64,000 nucleotides of DNA from Clostridiales bacterium (GTDB lineage Bacteria > Bacillota > Clostridia > Saccharofermentanales > Saccharofermentanaceae). The position numbers were made by a program, and so were the translations under genes. This document shows, one piece after another, positions 38,656 through 49,644 of the stretch (position 1 is the stretch's first letter; each line of letters opens with the position of its first letter). A model generated the notes under the pieces. That model was not told the DNA's origin. It worked only from the letters and a program-made list of their open reading frames with translations, and made no database searches. The stretch spans positions 1 to 64,000 of the forward strand of contig JAFZLF010000003.1 in NCBI GenBank assembly GCA_017551625.1, read 5' to 3'.

Positions 38656-38738
38656 TTGCAACTTCTAATCGCTAAAATTTCATTTACGTGTGAAAAATCG
38701 TTCATTTTTGCAAGCAGATTTCAAATATTATGCAAGTT
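38656..38738. promoter_or_regulatory. TTGCAA half sites upstream of glnN
   Basis: TTGCAACTT (38656-38664), TTGCAAGCA (38708-38716) and ATGCAAGTT (38730-38738) lie between the divergent ANTAR operon and glnN. CATTTTGCAASTTC is shared almost exactly with the gltB operator. The first site may also be the -35 box of the ANTAR operon (TTGCAA, 17 bases, TAAAGT on the minus strand). Confidence 0.4.
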
Positions 38739-38764
38739 AACGAAAGAAATTATGCATTTTCCTG

Positions 38765-38793
38765 TTGACACATGTGTTAGCGAAGGGTAATAT
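38765..38793 (+). promoter_or_regulatory. glnN promoter
   Basis: TTGACA (38765-38770), 17 bases, TAATAT (38788-38793). Predicted transcription start near 38800, immediately before the leader hairpin. Confidence 0.85.
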
Positions 38794-38802
38794 ACGCACA
38801 TA

Positions 38803-38847
38803 AAGCAAAGGCGCTTGGAGAAAAGAAACTTTCCCCGGGCGTCTTTT
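38803..38847 (+). promoter_or_regulatory. glnN leader: hexaloop hairpin overlapping a terminator
   Basis: AAGC-AAAGGC-GCTT (38803-38816) is a four-base stem with loop A1/G4. The loop plus 3' arm, AAAGGCGCTT, is exactly the 5' arm of a longer hairpin with GGGCGTCTTT ending in TTTT (38807-38847), so the two cannot form together. The ribosome site AAGGAGG follows 10 bases later. Only one hexaloop hairpin fits between the predicted start and the terminator. Confidence 0.55.
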
Positions 38848-38870
38848 ACATTTATAAGGAGGAAAACACT

Positions 38871-40967
38871 ATGACAAACGTACCTGAGATCTTCGGAACT
38901 ATGGTTTTTAATGAACAGATCATGAAGGCCCGTCTCCCGAAAGAAACTTACAAAGCAATGAAGAAGACCATTAATGAAGGTCTGCCGCTTAATATCGAGA
39001 TCGCGAATGTTGTTGCTAATGCTATGAAGGATTGGGCTACCGAAAAGGGTGCGACACACTTCACTCACTGGTTCCAGCCACTGACCGGCATCACCGCCGA
39101 GAAGCACGACAGCTTCATCTCCCCCACATCGGATGGCGGCGTGATCATGGAGTTCTCCGGTAAGGAACTGGTACAGGGTGAGCCTGATGCTTCTTCCTTC
39201 CCGAGTGGCGGCCTTCGCGCTACCTTCGAGGCAAGAGGTTATACAGCATGGGATCCGACAAGCTATGCTTTCATTAAAGATGATACACTCTGCATCCCGA
39301 CTGCATTTTGTTCCTATAGCGGTGAGGCACTCGACAAGAAGACACCTCTTCTCCGTTCGATGGAAGTGATCAGCAAGCAGGCAGTAAGAATCCTGAGACT
39401 CTTCGGTAACACCGATCCGCATCTTACCGTAAAGACCACAGTCGGTCCTGAGCAGGAATACTTCCTGATCCCGGTTGAACTGTACAACCAGAGAAAAGAC
39501 CTGATCTATACAGGAAGAACACTTTTCGGAGCCAAAGCTCCGAAGGGCCAGGAGCTCGAAGATCATTACTTCGGTTCCATCAAGCCGAGAGTATCCGCTT
39601 ACATGAAGGATCTCGACGCAGAACTCTGGAAGCTGGGTGTACTTGCTAAGACCAAGCATAACGAAGTTGCACCGGCCCAGCACGAGCTGGCTCCGATCTT
39701 CACCACCACGAACATCGCGACCGACCACAACCAGCTGATGATGGAGATCATGCAGAAAGTCGCGAAGAAGCACGGTCTGGTATGTCTCCTTCACGAAAAG
39801 CCGTTCGCAGGTGTCAACGGTTCCGGTAAGCACAACAACTGGTCCATCAGTACTTCCACCGGCGTCAACCTCCTGGAGCCCGGCGATACGCCTTCCGAGA
39901 ACGCGCAGTTCTTACTCTTCCTGGCAGCGGTTATCCGTGCAGTAGATGTACATCAGGATCTGCTCCGTATCTCGGTAGCCACAGCAGGAAACGATCACCG
40001 TCTCGGTGCAAACGAAGCTCCGCCGGCCGTAGTATCCATGTTCCTGGGTGATGAACTGAACGGCATCATCGAGTCGATCGTAGAAGGTAAGGCTTATGAC
40101 CAGCACGAGAAAGTCCAGATGGAGATCGGCGTAGACGTTCTTCCGAAGTTCCCGAAGGATTCTACAGACAGAAACAGAACTTCCCCGTTCGCCTTCACAG
40201 GAAACAAGTTCGAGTTCAGAATGCTCGGTTCCGCAAACTCCATCGCTTGTGCGAACATCATGCTGAACACTGCCGTAGCAGACAGCCTCTGTGAATTCGC
40301 AGACAGACTCGAAAAGGCAAGTGATTTTAAAGCAGAACTGGCTGCTCTCATTAAGGAGACCATCACCGCTCATAAGAGGATCATCTTTAACGGCAACGGT
40401 TACGATGAAAGCTGGATCAAGGAAGCGACCGAGGAAAGAGGTCTTCTCAATCTCCGCTCCACACCGGAAGCGATGGAGAGATTCCTCGATCAGAAGAATA
40501 AGGATCTGTTCCTGAAGTTTGGCGTATTCAGTCTCGCAGAGATGCAGAGCAGACACGATATTCTTCTTGAGAACTACTCTAAGATCATCAACATCGAGGC
40601 GCTGACCATGATCGATATGGCGAGAAAGGATATCCTCCCGGCCGTGACCAAGTATGTACGCCAGCTGGCAGACACCGCCGCTTCCGTCAATAACATCACA
40701 GGCAGCATCCCTGCTTATGAGAAGTCCCTGATCTCCGAGCTCTCTTCTCTGGGCGATCAGATCACGGAAAAGACAGATGCTCTGGAGAAGGCCGTTATCG
40801 AAGTACACGATATCTCCGATATCCTCGCCCAGTCCTATGCATACCGTGACAAAGTATTTGTAGCCATGCAGGATCTGCGTACATCCTGTGACAGAGCCGA
40901 ATCGCTCTGCAGCTCCGAGGCTTGGCCGTTCCCGACATACGGCGAACTGCTCTTCGGCGTAAGATAA
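38871..40967 (+). CDS. glnN: Glutamine synthetase type III
   Basis: 698 residues, the normal length of the GSIII family, which is distinct from GlnA. It makes glutamine from glutamate, ammonia and ATP. Seen: [59 protein letters not shown] and [16 protein letters not shown], with the metal-binding Glu/His residues in place. TAAGGAGGAAAA precedes the ATG. It starts a nitrogen block with amt-PII, asnB and pyrG. The leader suggests antitermination control. Confidence 0.97.
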   Translation: MTNVPEIFGTMVFNEQIMKARLPKETYKAMKKTINEGLPLNIEIANVVANAMKDWATEKGATHFTHWFQPLTGITAEKHDSFISPTSDGGVIMEFSGKELVQGEPDASSFPSGGLRATFEARGYTAWDPTSYAFIKDDTLCIPTAFCSYSGEALDKKTPLLRSMEVISKQAVRILRLFGNTDPHLTVKTTVGPEQEYFLIPVELYNQRKDLIYTGRTLFGAKAPKGQELEDHYFGSIKPRVSAYMKDLDAELWKLGVLAKTKHNEVAPAQHELAPIFTTTNIATDHNQLMMEIMQKVAKKHGLVCLLHEKPFAGVNGSGKHNNWSISTSTGVNLLEPGDTPSENAQFLLFLAAVIRAVDVHQDLLRISVATAGNDHRLGANEAPPAVVSMFLGDELNGIIESIVEGKAYDQHEKVQMEIGVDVLPKFPKDSTDRNRTSPFAFTGNKFEFRMLGSANSIACANIMLNTAVADSLCEFADRLEKASDFKAELAALIKETITAHKRIIFNGNGYDESWIKEATEERGLLNLRSTPEAMERFLDQKNKDLFLKFGVFSLAEMQSRHDILLENYSKIINIEALTMIDMARKDILPAVTKYVRQLADTAASVNNITGSIPAYEKSLISELSSLGDQITEKTDALEKAVIEVHDISDILAQSYAYRDKVFVAMQDLRTSCDRAESLCSSEAWPFPTYGELLFGVR

Positions 40968-40974
40968 GTTAAAA

Positions 40975-41057
40975 CGCGTAAGACGCGGAAACACACGCAA
41001 CGTGGCGATGTGCATCGTGGGATGAAAGTCCCGGTGTCATCGCCACTTTCACGTTTT
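40975..41057 (+). promoter_or_regulatory. amt leader: hexaloop hairpin overlapping a long stem
   Basis: CGC-AACGTG-GCG (40996-41007) has a loop with A1 and G4. The end of its loop and its 3' arm form the start of GTGGCGATG (41002-41010), which pairs perfectly with CATCGCCAC (41038-41046) and is followed by TTTCACGTTTT. Inside that stem, GGGAT-GAAA-GTCCC (41020-41033) is a GNRA-type hairpin. A GC-rich hairpin CGCG/CGCG (40975-40987) precedes but has a five-base loop. It lies between glnN (stop 40967) and amt. Confidence 0.5.
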
Positions 41058-41087
41058 ACGCAAATTAAAAAAAATGAGGTGATTAAA

Positions 41088-42857
41088 GTGACAGAATTAG
41101 AAACGATTTTACAATCAAGCAGCGATTTGATATTCGGTGTATGGTTTCTGATCGGTGCCGCTCTGGTATTCTTCATGCAGTGTGGCTTCGCGATGGTCGA
41201 GACCGGCTTTACAAGAGCCAAGAACGCAGGAAACATCATTATGAAAAACCTGATGGACTTCTGCATCGGTACGGTAGTATTCAGTCTTCTCGGTTTTGCT
41301 CTCATGATGAGCGAAGACTATATCTGCGGATTCATCGGAGTTCCGAACATGAAGATCTTCACGGATTTTGCGAACTTCCCGATGTCCTCCTTCGTATTTA
41401 ACCTCGTATTCTGTGCCACCGCCGCAACGATCGTTTCCGGTGCGATGGCAGAGAGAACGAAGTTCTCCGCTTACTGTGTATACTCCGGCATCATCAGCCT
41501 GGTCGTATATCCGATCGAAGCCGGCTGGGTATGGAACTCTCAGGGCTGGCTCGCTAAGATGGGCTTCATCGATTTTGCAGGTTCTGCAGCGATCCATTCC
41601 GTCGGTGGTATCTCCGCTCTTATCGGAGCCGTCATCCTCGGGCCCCGTATCGGTAAGTATGTAAAAGATCAGAGCGGTAAGATCGTCAAGGTCAAGGCCA
41701 TCCAGGGTCACTCCCTGACACTCGGTGCTCTCGGATGCTTCATCCTCTGGTTTGGCTGGTATGGATTCAACGGTGCTGCCGCAACCTCCATCACTTCCCT
41801 GGCAGCAATCTTCGTAACCACAACCGTCGCTCCGGCAGTCGCTACATGTGTGACCATGATCTATACCTGGATCAAGAACGGTAAGCCTGATGTATCCATG
41901 TGCTTGAACGCCTCTCTGGCAGGTCTTGTCGGTGTAACCGCAGGTTGTAACAACGTCGATGTGATCGGTGCCACGGTCATCGGTATCGTAAGTGGTATCC
42001 TCGTCGTAGTCGTTATCGAGAAGCTCGACCTCAAGTGTCACGTAGATGACCCGGTTGGTGCTGTTGGTGTTCACCTGGCAAACGGCATCTGGGGTACTCT
42101 GGCAGCAGGTCTCCTCTCCACTTCCACTGCCGATGCAGGAGTAGATGGTCCGATCTACGCTCTCGTACACGGCACAGACTTCTCTGAAGGCATGAAAGTA
42201 TTCGGCACACAGTGCCTCGGTATCTGCGCGATCCTTGCTTGGACAGCGGCCTGCATGATCCCGGCATTCTTACTCATCAAGAAGACGATCGGTCTTCGTG
42301 CTTCCGCAGAAGACGAGCTGGCCGGCATGGATATCTCCGAACATGGCCTCGTATCTGCTTACGCAGACTTCGCTCCGACAGTAGATGACTCCGTACTTCC
42401 TTCCATCAAGGTCATCGGCGAAACTCCGATGGCAGAAGCAGTCGAAGTCAAGGAAGTTTCCAAGGTTGCTTCCGGTATTCCTTATAAGAGCCCGGACGGC
42501 AAGAAGCTCACCAAGATCGAGATCGTTTGCAAAGAGCGTATGCTCGAACCTCTTAAGTCGGCACTGCTGGATATCGGTATCACCGGTATGACCGTCACCC
42601 ACGTCATGGGCTGCGGCATCCAGAAGGGCAAGCTGGAATTCTATCGAGGCGTTGAAGTTGAACCTTCACTGCTCCCGAAGATCCAGATGGATATCGTGGT
42701 AGCGAGAGTTCCTGTACAGGCTGTTATCGATACCGCGAAGCGCGTACTCTACACCGGTCATATCGGTGATGGCAAGATCTTCGTCTACGATGTCGAGAAC
42801 GTCATCAAGGTACGTACAAGTGAAGAAGGATTCGACGCCTTACAGGATGTCGAGTAA
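41088..42857 (+). CDS. Ammonium transporter fused to a PII domain
   Basis: 589 residues from the GTG at 41088 (ATGAGGTGATT upstream); the reading frame extends 26 codons further up, but into the structured leader. About 11 membrane helices form the Amt channel; the twin histidines are in AAIHSVGG and GVHLANG. After a linker (about 430-470) comes a full PII/GlnB domain (GMTVTHVMGCGIQKG, FYRGVEVEP, TGHIGDGKIFVYDVE). The T-loop tyrosine that is uridylylated in E. coli GlnB is Val here. The fused PII probably gates the channel in response to ATP/ADP and 2-oxoglutarate (inference from the family). Confidence 0.93.
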   Translation: MTELETILQSSSDLIFGVWFLIGAALVFFMQCGFAMVETGFTRAKNAGNIIMKNLMDFCIGTVVFSLLGFALMMSEDYICGFIGVPNMKIFTDFANFPMSSFVFNLVFCATAATIVSGAMAERTKFSAYCVYSGIISLVVYPIEAGWVWNSQGWLAKMGFIDFAGSAAIHSVGGISALIGAVILGPRIGKYVKDQSGKIVKVKAIQGHSLTLGALGCFILWFGWYGFNGAAATSITSLAAIFVTTTVAPAVATCVTMIYTWIKNGKPDVSMCLNASLAGLVGVTAGCNNVDVIGATVIGIVSGILVVVVIEKLDLKCHVDDPVGAVGVHLANGIWGTLAAGLLSTSTADAGVDGPIYALVHGTDFSEGMKVFGTQCLGICAILAWTAACMIPAFLLIKKTIGLRASAEDELAGMDISEHGLVSAYADFAPTVDDSVLPSIKVIGETPMAEAVEVKEVSKVASGIPYKSPDGKKLTKIEIVCKERMLEPLKSALLDIGITGMTVTHVMGCGIQKGKLEFYRGVEVEPSLLPKIQMDIVVARVPVQAVIDTAKRVLYTGHIGDGKIFVYDVENVIKVRTSEEGFDALQDVE

Positions 42858-42884
42858 GTCAATAATCTGAAATCCCATCGGGGT

Positions 42885-42903
42885 CCTGCCGATCTTCGGC
42901 AGG
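42885..42903 (+). terminator. Hairpin between amt and asnB
   Basis: CCTGCCGA and TCGGCAGG form a perfect stem with a three-base loop, flanked by partly complementary sequence. The following GCTCCTTTGGATTT is only weakly U-rich, so termination may be partial and asnB may be read from upstream. Confidence 0.5.
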
Positions 42904-42959
42904 GCTCCTTTGGATTTAAATATTTGAAGTTAGTTAGTAGAAGTTGGAGGAATTAGATT

Positions 42960-46140
<3,181 letters not shown>

Positions 46141-46167
46141 ATCTATTTCCTACATTCTACTAACTTC

Positions 46168-46209
46168 AGTAGCCGTCGGGAGAATTCCTTCCGGCGGCTG
46201 CTATTTTCT
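46168..46209 (+). terminator. Terminator after pyrG
   Basis: AGCCGTCGG pairs with CCGGCGGCT (one G-T pair), followed by GCTATTTTCTT. It starts 28 bases past the pyrG stop and also faces the end of the converging HAD gene. Confidence 0.8.
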
Positions 46210-46211
46210 TG

Positions 46212-47000
46212 TTATTCAAATCGCTTATTTAAGAACTCGGCAACTCCGTCTTCATCGTTAGTCAAGGTGATGTGATCGGCGACTATTTTGACCTCGGGGA
46301 TGGCGTTACCGACGGCCACGCCTGTGCCGCAGGTGCGAAGCATATCGATATCATTAAGGTCATCGCCAAAAGCAACGAAATCAGAAACACTGATTCCGCT
46401 CTTTTCAGAAAGAGCCCGGATCGCTTCCACCTTCCCGGATGACTTCGGGAGAAAGGCATAGAGGTCTTCGTTCCGATAGCACTGGAGTTTACAGTCCATC
46501 TTTTCCGCGATGGCCTCTGCGATACTCTTCTCCGTCATCCATGCTGCGATCTTGTTTCCTCTGCATGTGACAGGCTTTGAATAGTCACAGTATGTGGCTT
46601 TATGGAGTCTTTCCGACTCTGCAATATGAAGGCTGTTCCACAGTACCGTCTTCCCGCTCGCGACAGTGATTTCCGCAGAAGGATGCCGCGAAAGGATTTC
46701 TCTTACGATGAGATCTGTTTCTTCTTCGGTAAAAGCACAGTCATAGATGCATTCCTCTTCCGAATGGATGAGCGTACCATCCGTCGTGATCTCGTAATCC
46801 GGTTTCAGAAGATCGATATAACGTTCCGCGCCGATCCAGTAACGCGCGGTCGCGATCGCAAGTTTCGCTCCGTTTTGTCTGCACTTTGAAAGTACATCCA
46901 GTGTGTGTTCGGACACCGTTCCGTCAGAACGCAGAAGCGTGTGATCGAGATCGGTAAGGATCATTTTATAGGCTGTTTTCTTTAGATCGTTATTTCGCAT
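46212..47000 (-). CDS. Cof-type HAD hydrolase
   Basis: 262 residues. HAD motif I is LTDLDHTLL, motif II AIATARYW, and motif IV FGDDLNDIDML with GVAVGNAIPEVK, the pattern of the Cof/YidA subfamily, which dephosphorylates sugar phosphates or cofactors. Substrate unknown. It follows the ProC-like gene by 25 bases and ends the amidase operon. The ribosome site is poorly placed, so the start is less certain. Confidence 0.85.
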   Translation of the reverse strand: MRNNDLKKTAYKMILTDLDHTLLRSDGTVSEHTLDVLSKCRQNGAKLAIATARYWIGAERYIDLLKPDYEITTDGTLIHSEEECIYDCAFTEEETDLIVREILSRHPSAEITVASGKTVLWNSLHIAESERLHKATYCDYSKPVTCRGNKIAAWMTEKSIAEAIAEKMDCKLQCYRNEDLYAFLPKSSGKVEAIRALSEKSGISVSDFVAFGDDLNDIDMLRTCGTGVAVGNAIPEVKIVADHITLTNDEDGVAEFLNKRFE

Positions 47001-47025
47001 CCTTCTATCGTTTCTCCCATTTATA

Positions 47026-47865
47026 TCAGGTATCTTCTTCGAAAGAAGTCTTCGCTTTTTCCGCGGTCATTCTTCTCTTTTCCAGTGTCTTTTCAAAGAG
47101 CAGATCCGCGGTCTTAGGAAAAGCTTCATAGACGACTTTCGTCCCCTCTTCCGTGATGCCGCCTTTGGTCGCAACACGTGATACGACATCTTCGAAAGAC
47201 ATGTTTTTCTCCAACATTAGTTCTCCTGTTGCGCACATTGTTTGAAGCACCATTTTTACAACCTGATCATCCGGAATCGATGTATGTTTTTTCGCGGAAG
47301 CACAGAGCACATCGAAGATCGATGCGATGAATCCCGGCATGCAGCTGACAAGTTCAGAACCCATGCCGATTTCATCCTCAGGAAGTTCAATTACGTTACC
47401 GAAAGTACGAAGTAAACTCTCAAGGTCCTGCTTATCGTTTTCTTCCGCTTTTCCGTTATAACAGACGAGAGTTTGTGAGCGGTTCACTTCTGCAGTGACA
47501 CTCGGGATCACCTTCGCCATTTTTCCTGAGAAAAACTTCGAAAGCATGTCGAAAGTGATGCTTCCGTTCAGTGAAACCACAAGTGTTTCAGACGATAGAT
47601 CTGTTGCCATTTCAGAAAAAACGTTCTTCAGATCGACTGGTCGGACACACAGAAAAACGATGCCCTGATCTTCTTCAGAAGCGTTTACTTTTTGAGCAAG
47701 ATCGCAATTGTTTTCACATACGATCACGCCTTCCGGGATGTTCTGAAGTTTCTCTTGAGAACGGTTAGAAACGAAGATATCACCCGCAGCAAGACTTCCG
47801 GATGCCGCGATCTTTTCCGTGATCATTCTTCCCATGCTTCCATATCCGATAATGCCGATCTTCAT
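47026..47865 (-). CDS. Pyrroline-5-carboxylate reductase-like protein
   Basis: 279 residues. NAD(P) loop GIIGYGSMGRMI, then FLCVRPVDLKNV, VIPSVTAEVNRS and a C-terminal helical domain with ATKGGITEEGT, as in ProC. Proline synthesis or reduction of a related cyclic imine is expected. Its ATG overlaps the amidase stop by four bases (ATGA). Pairing with an amidase is unusual for a housekeeping proC, so the substrate may differ. Confidence 0.8.
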   Translation of the reverse strand: MKIGIIGYGSMGRMITEKIAASGSLAAGDIFVSNRSQEKLQNIPEGVIVCENNCDLAQKVNASEEDQGIVFLCVRPVDLKNVFSEMATDLSSETLVVSLNGSITFDMLSKFFSGKMAKVIPSVTAEVNRSQTLVCYNGKAEENDKQDLESLLRTFGNVIELPEDEIGMGSELVSCMPGFIASIFDVLCASAKKHTSIPDDQVVKMVLQTMCATGELMLEKNMSFEDVVSRVATKGGITEEGTKVVYEAFPKTADLLFEKTLEKRRMTAEKAKTSFEEDT

Positions 47866-49142
47866 GTATCCAGGCCTCCAAGTATCAGTCTCTCCACAGC
47901 GAGTGCCGCTGCATATAATCTTTTCTCATCCACGCCGTACATCACCAATGCCCGGCGCACTCCGTTCTCATCTTTTTCCGCTCCCGAGATCGTGACAGAC
48001 GGATGCCCGCAGAAATGCATCACACTTGTCGGTCCGGTCATGATCACTGCGTCAAAATCTTCGATTTCCTTTCGCACTTCAGGAATCCTGTTTTTCCTAT
48101 AGCGAAGTGTCTCGAGATATTCTTCTCCCATGAGTCCGCCCGGAGTTTCATCCAGTGCACGGCGAAGATGCGTGATACCGTACTTCATCATTTTCTTCGG
48201 ATTATCTTCATAGAATCTCACGATCTCGGCCAGTGTTTTTCTCGATGCCGTCGAGGTACGGAGATACTCTTCCAGCATCGGTCTAAACTCCCATTTCATG
48301 ATCGTATATAGCTGTTCTTCTACAGGCTGGGAAACTTCGGAAATCACGGTTCCATGCTTCTTTAGCTTCTCAATTGTTTTATCAATGAATGAATTTTCAC
48401 TACTGTCTAAAATGTTACGATTCGTGTCGTTTACAGCAATACGGAGTTTATCGAGAGGTGCCCGCTTAATATCCGGAAAATCCTCATCTCTCATCGCCCG
48501 GTACACACGAAGCGCATCGAGAAAAGTATCCGCCATTGGACCTGCGCTGTCGAGTGTTCTCGATATAGGTATAATGCCTTCTGAAGATAAAACTCCGACA
48601 GGTGGTTTGAGGGCGCAGATACCATTAAACTTCGCACAAGCAATAACAGAAAAACATGTGTCTGTTCCCACGGCCATCGATACGATTCCTGCGCTGACCG
48701 CGACCGCAGATCCTGTCGAGGATCCGGCTACATCTGCTTTTTCCGAGATCGCATGTTTCACCAGTCCTCCACGGGAACTATATCCCCCCGGCATGTCCGG
48801 AGAAACGAAATTCGCGAACTCGGTCATGTTTGTTTTACCGAGGATAACGGCTCCGTGTCTTCGAAGATTTTTAATGACCGGCGCGTCAGACAGCGCGAGG
48901 TTATCCGCAAGGGCAAGACTTCCCGCGGTCGTATGCATCCCCTTCACATCGATATTGTCTTTTACAAGGATCGGGACACCGCGAAGCAGGAGCTCACCGG
49001 GCATACCGGTGGCTTCCGATGGCTTTCTTCCCTGATAGTTCGCTTCTTCAAGCGCTGATTCGTTCAGTTCAGCAATACAGTTCAGGGCATCGGACATGCC
49101 CAGTCTTTCTGCTCTTCTGATTGCTCTCTGTGTCCTGTGCAT
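47862..49142 (-). CDS. Amidase-signature enzyme
   Basis: 426 residues, slightly short for the family. Ser-cisSer-Lys triad: K61 in ILVKDNID, the serine pair in VAGSSTGSAVAVSAG (141-142) and S165 in VGTDTCFSV. The glycine pair that usually precedes this Ser (T-G-G-S) reads T-C-F-S, which could change the oxyanion hole. Hydrolyses an amide; substrate unknown, and it is not clearly GatA because no gatB or gatC is near. First gene of an operon with the ProC-like and HAD proteins. The ribosome site is weak. Confidence 0.8.
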   Translation of the reverse strand: MHRTQRAIRRAERLGMSDALNCIAELNESALEEANYQGRKPSEATGMPGELLLRGVPILVKDNIDVKGMHTTAGSLALADNLALSDAPVIKNLRRHGAVILGKTNMTEFANFVSPDMPGGYSSRGGLVKHAISEKADVAGSSTGSAVAVSAGIVSMAVGTDTCFSVIACAKFNGICALKPPVGVLSSEGIIPISRTLDSAGPMADTFLDALRVYRAMRDEDFPDIKRAPLDKLRIAVNDTNRNILDSSENSFIDKTIEKLKKHGTVISEVSQPVEEQLYTIMKWEFRPMLEEYLRTSTASRKTLAEIVRFYEDNPKKMMKYGITHLRRALDETPGGLMGEEYLETLRYRKNRIPEVRKEIEDFDAVIMTGPTSVMHFCGHPSVTISGAEKDENGVRRALVMYGVDEKRLYAAALAVERLILGGLDT

Positions 49143-49194
49143 CTTACTTTCTTATCTCATCTTTGGCAAGACCGGTACTTCTAAGTATGAGAAA

Positions 49195-49203
49195 ATTATA
49201 GCA
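49195..49203 (-). promoter_or_regulatory. Extended -10 promoter of the amidase operon
   Basis: TGCTATAAT on the minus strand (TATAAT 49195-49200), about 50 bases upstream of the amidase ATG. No clear -35 box. Confidence 0.5.
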
Positions 49204-49214
49204 CAACCGCTGAA

Positions 49215-49634
49215 TTACTTCCGAAGATTCTTCTCCTTCTCGTAGAAAGCACGGACAAGCATCCGAAATTCTTCTTCATTTTCGCAGGCTTTCCTGCATT
49301 GCTCCATCTTATCGGAAGACCGGCGGTACATATCCTCGATCTTATCACACTCGAAGTGTTCACATTCCTTGCATCTTGAGACCTGATGCTCCCGGGTACA
49401 AGGAAGAAGCATAAACGAGCACGTCGGCCGGCAACCGCATCCGGTGCACCTTATCTCCTCATCAGATACGACATGATCGCGCCATCCGGCGCGGTACCAG
49501 AACTCTGCCGTCTCGGCAAGTTCCTCATCCGTACGCGCGACAAACCTCGGACATACAGCACAGTCGTCCCCGCAGACAGAGAGGATCGGCGTCGCCTCTT
49601 TCAGTTCTTCCAAACGAGCAACATACCACTTCAT
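49215..49634 (-). CDS. DUF3795 cysteine-rich protein
   Basis: 139 residues from the ATG at 49634 (GAGGTCAG upstream), 10 bases after the carB stop. Nine or more cysteines in the DUF3795 arrangement: CGDDCAVCPRF, CTGCGCRPTCSF, CTREHQVSRCKECEHFEC. Probably metal-binding. Function unknown; it is read as the last gene of the carAB transcript. Confidence 0.75.
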   Translation of the reverse strand: MKWYVARLEELKEATPILSVCGDDCAVCPRFVARTDEELAETAEFWYRAGWRDHVVSDEEIRCTGCGCRPTCSFMLLPCTREHQVSRCKECEHFECDKIEDMYRRSSDKMEQCRKACENEEEFRMLVRAFYEKEKNLRK

Positions 49635-49644
49635 ATCGCTGACC

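Noticed and set aside
38721..39833. 370-codon minus-strand frame over glnN
   Set aside because: Antisense to conserved GSIII sequence; no family resemblance and no ribosome site.
42858..42959. asnB leader as a fifth ANTAR target
   Set aside because: The hairpin there has a three-base loop, and no A1/G4 hexaloop with a paired stem overlaps it.
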